29,276 bases of DNA, taken from the NCBI GenBank assembly GCA_035758575.1, contig DASTXH010000035.1, positions 1-29,276 on the forward strand, given 5' to 3'. Positions 27,882 through 29,276 of the stretch are shown piece after piece (the stretch's first letter is position 1; every line of letters starts with the position of its first letter). The notes below the pieces were generated by a model that saw nothing but the letters and a program-made list of their open reading frames with translations, made no database searches and was not told the origin of the DNA. Origin of the DNA: JANWHZ01 sp035758575. GTDB lineage: Bacteria > Patescibacteriota > Saccharimonadia > Saccharimonadales > UBA4665. The translations under genes were made by a program, and so were the position numbers.

Positions 27882-29276
27882 TTATATACGCAACAATTGC
27901 AGCAGGTCCTGCTCGGTAATCTGCGCCGTACCCAGTTTGCGCGCCTTAGCCAATTTGGCCTCGCCTACGTTGCCGCCTACTACCAGGTAGGTCGTGTCCT
28001 TACCCACGCTCGACTGGAACGTACCGCCCAGTTCGCGTATCTTGGCAGCCACTTCGTCGCGCCCCATAGCCGTAAGCGTACCAGTCACTACAAAGCCCTT
28101 ACCGTGCAATGGCCCGTCAGCATGTGATGTATACTGCGGCTGCACACCAAACTTCTCAAACTTTTCTAGCAGCGCTTGGTTGTCTGGGTCGGCAAACCAC
28201 GCCAGGATAGACTCCGCCACGATTTCGCCCACGCCGTCCACTGCCTGCAGATCATCAATAGTTGCTTGCGCTAATTTTTGCACGTTGCGAAAATGCTCAG
28301 CAAGGTCGATGGCCGTCTGTACGCCAACGTGGCGAATGCCGAGACCAAAAATGAAGCGCGGCAGCTCAGGTTTCTTGGCGGCGGCAACGGCCTTAATAAG
28401 ATTGGTCGCTGAAATGTCTGCAAAACGATCCAGGGCCAGCACCTGCTCTTTCGTAAGCGCATAGATGTCTGCCAAATCGTGCACCAACTTGGCGTCTACC
28501 AGTGCCGCGACATTTTTTTCTCCCAATGTGTCAATATCTAATGCCGCTTTTGACGCAAAGTGTTCCAGGGCCTGTTTGAGAAGTATCTTACCCGTAGCAC
28601 CTTTTACGCGGTAGACCGCCTCGCCCTCGGGACGGTCGAATGACAGTTCAGGATATTGCCGCTGTAGTTCGTGCTCCATAGCAAATGGCTTAGTACCCTT
28701 CGGTCGCAATTCGGTCAGAACACGTGAAACTTGAGGGATAATATCGCCCGCCTTAAATATAACCACCGTATCACCTACCCGAATATCCTTGCGGGCAATC
28801 TCGTCGGCGTTATGTAGCGACGCATGCTGCACGGTGGTGCCAGCTACGCGCACGGGGTCAAATACCGCCACCGGAGTCGCGGCGCCCGTACGGCCAATAC
28901 TCAGGACAATATCGCGCACCACTGTCGTCGCCTCTTCGGCGGCATACTTATATGCCACGGCTGCCCGCGGCGCTTTGCCCACCACACCTAGCTCAGCGAA
29001 CACCGCCCGGTCATTCAGCTTTATCACCAATCCATCAGTATTGTACGGCAGATCGTGCCGCTTGCCCTCCCACTCATCGGCATAGTGCATAATGGCATCC
29101 AGATCTGCCAGCACTGCCGACTGTTTGCCGGCAGAGATGCCCAACGCGCGGATCGTCTCGTACGCATACGCATTCGTGGCCACCTCGGACGGGTTAGTCC
29201 GCAGAATGTCCCATGCACGGAAACGCAACGGACGCGCCGCGGCTAGCTTAGGGTCAAGCTGGCGGATGCTGCCGGC
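27882..29276 (-). CDS. ligA: NAD-dependent DNA ligase LigA (partial, C-terminal part)
   Basis: 465 codons are visible; the frame is open to the right edge, so the N-terminal part is missing. LigA seals nicks in DNA using NAD+. Seen here: the end of the adenylation domain (A-G-S-I-R-Q-L-D-P-K-L, then T-D-G-L-V-I-K-L), the OB fold (V-G-D-T-V-V-I-F-K-A-G-D-I-I-P), helix-hairpin-helix repeats (F-G-L-G-I-R-H-V-G, V-D-G-V-G-E-I-V-A) and a C-terminal BRCT domain (G-K-G-F-V-V-T-G-T-L, then T-Y-L-V-V-G). The zinc-finger segment between OB and HhH has none of the four usual cysteines, and the whole visible part has no cysteine. It is co-transcribed with the frameshifted gene 9 bases downstream. Confidence 0.95.
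   Translation of the reverse strand, partial: AGSIRQLDPKLAAARPLRFRAWDILRTNPSEVATNAYAYETIRALGISAGKQSAVLADLDAIMHYADEWEGKRHDLPYNTDGLVIKLNDRAVFAELGVVGKAPRAAVAYKYAAEEATTVVRDIVLSIGRTGAATPVAVFDPVRVAGTTVQHASLHNADEIARKDIRVGDTVVIFKAGDIIPQVSRVLTELRPKGTKPFAMEHELQRQYPELSFDRPEGEAVYRVKGATGKILLKQALEHFASKAALDIDTLGEKNVAALVDAKLVHDLADIYALTKEQVLALDRFADISATNLIKAVAAAKKPELPRFIFGLGIRHVGVQTAIDLAEHFRNVQKLAQATIDDLQAVDGVGEIVAESILAWFADPDNQALLEKFEKFGVQPQYTSHADGPLHGKGFVVTGTLTAMGRDEVAAKIRELGGTFQSSVGKDTTYLVVGGNVGEAKLAKARKLGTAQITEQDLLQLLRI

Noticed and set aside
1..29276. CRISPR array, transposase or integrase
   Set aside because: No regularly spaced direct repeats and no recombinase-like protein were seen on either strand; the tRNA fragments are the only integration-like hint.

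Overview
The window reads as a chromosomal segment of a small-genome bacterium. My best guess is a Candidate Phyla Radiation member close to Candidatus Saccharibacteria. The guess rests on gene style: a membrane-anchored MurF-like ligase next to an alpha/beta hydrolase, many short orphan proteins, actinobacteria-like accessory domains, and many genes whose -10 box sits only 6-9 bases before the start codon. It was not checked by any search. Base composition is roughly half GC, the standard code fits, and all complete tRNA genes encode their CCA end.

Layout. 1-1850: an edge-truncated secreted protein preceded by a rod-shaped, attenuator-like RNA, then two small plus-strand genes, a short minus-strand gene and a 31-aa hydrophobic peptide gene. 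1861-5506: MurF-like ligase plus hydrolase, a frameshifted small gene and a membrane-anchored exported protein. 5558-6036: tRNA-Ala(CGC) and tRNA-Cys flanking hairpin-rich DNA. 6155-8448: a GntR-ABC ATPase-permease operon with promoter and operator. 8445-12765: a membrane protein, a sigma-70 factor and two orphan proteins that share an N-terminal motif. 12850-16066: RibD/DHFR-like reductase, Nudix hydrolase, Tat-exported protein and a frameshifted alpha/beta hydrolase. 16180-17348: PadR regulator plus an HAAS/pentapeptide-repeat protein on the plus strand. 17501-19811: an orphan, a DUF6434-like protein and a hydrolase-fold protein lacking its nucleophile serine.

19970-22025 is a tight methyltransferase-Nudix-Nudix/ParB-like operon. 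22200-22930 holds tRNA-Gly and tRNA-Phe among terminators, inverted repeats and broken tRNA pieces. 23003-25527 holds a coiled-coil protein, a slipin-VIT1 operon and a divergent GNAT acetyltransferase. 25604-25680 is tRNA-Ala(GGC). 25860-27122 is a tandem array of three paralogous single-domain proteins, led by a second structured RNA. 27349-29276 is a frameshifted orphan and the C-terminal two thirds of NAD-dependent DNA ligase LigA, which runs off the right edge.

The points most worth a second look are the two promoter-structure-terminator RNA loci (258-376 and 27190-27310), the tRNA fragments broken at the T-arm, the systematic leaderless architecture, the LigA without zinc-finger cysteines, the three-paralog array and the Nudix/ParB-like fusion. 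Three single-base frameshifts (near 4400, 15779 and 27703) may be real or assembly errors.
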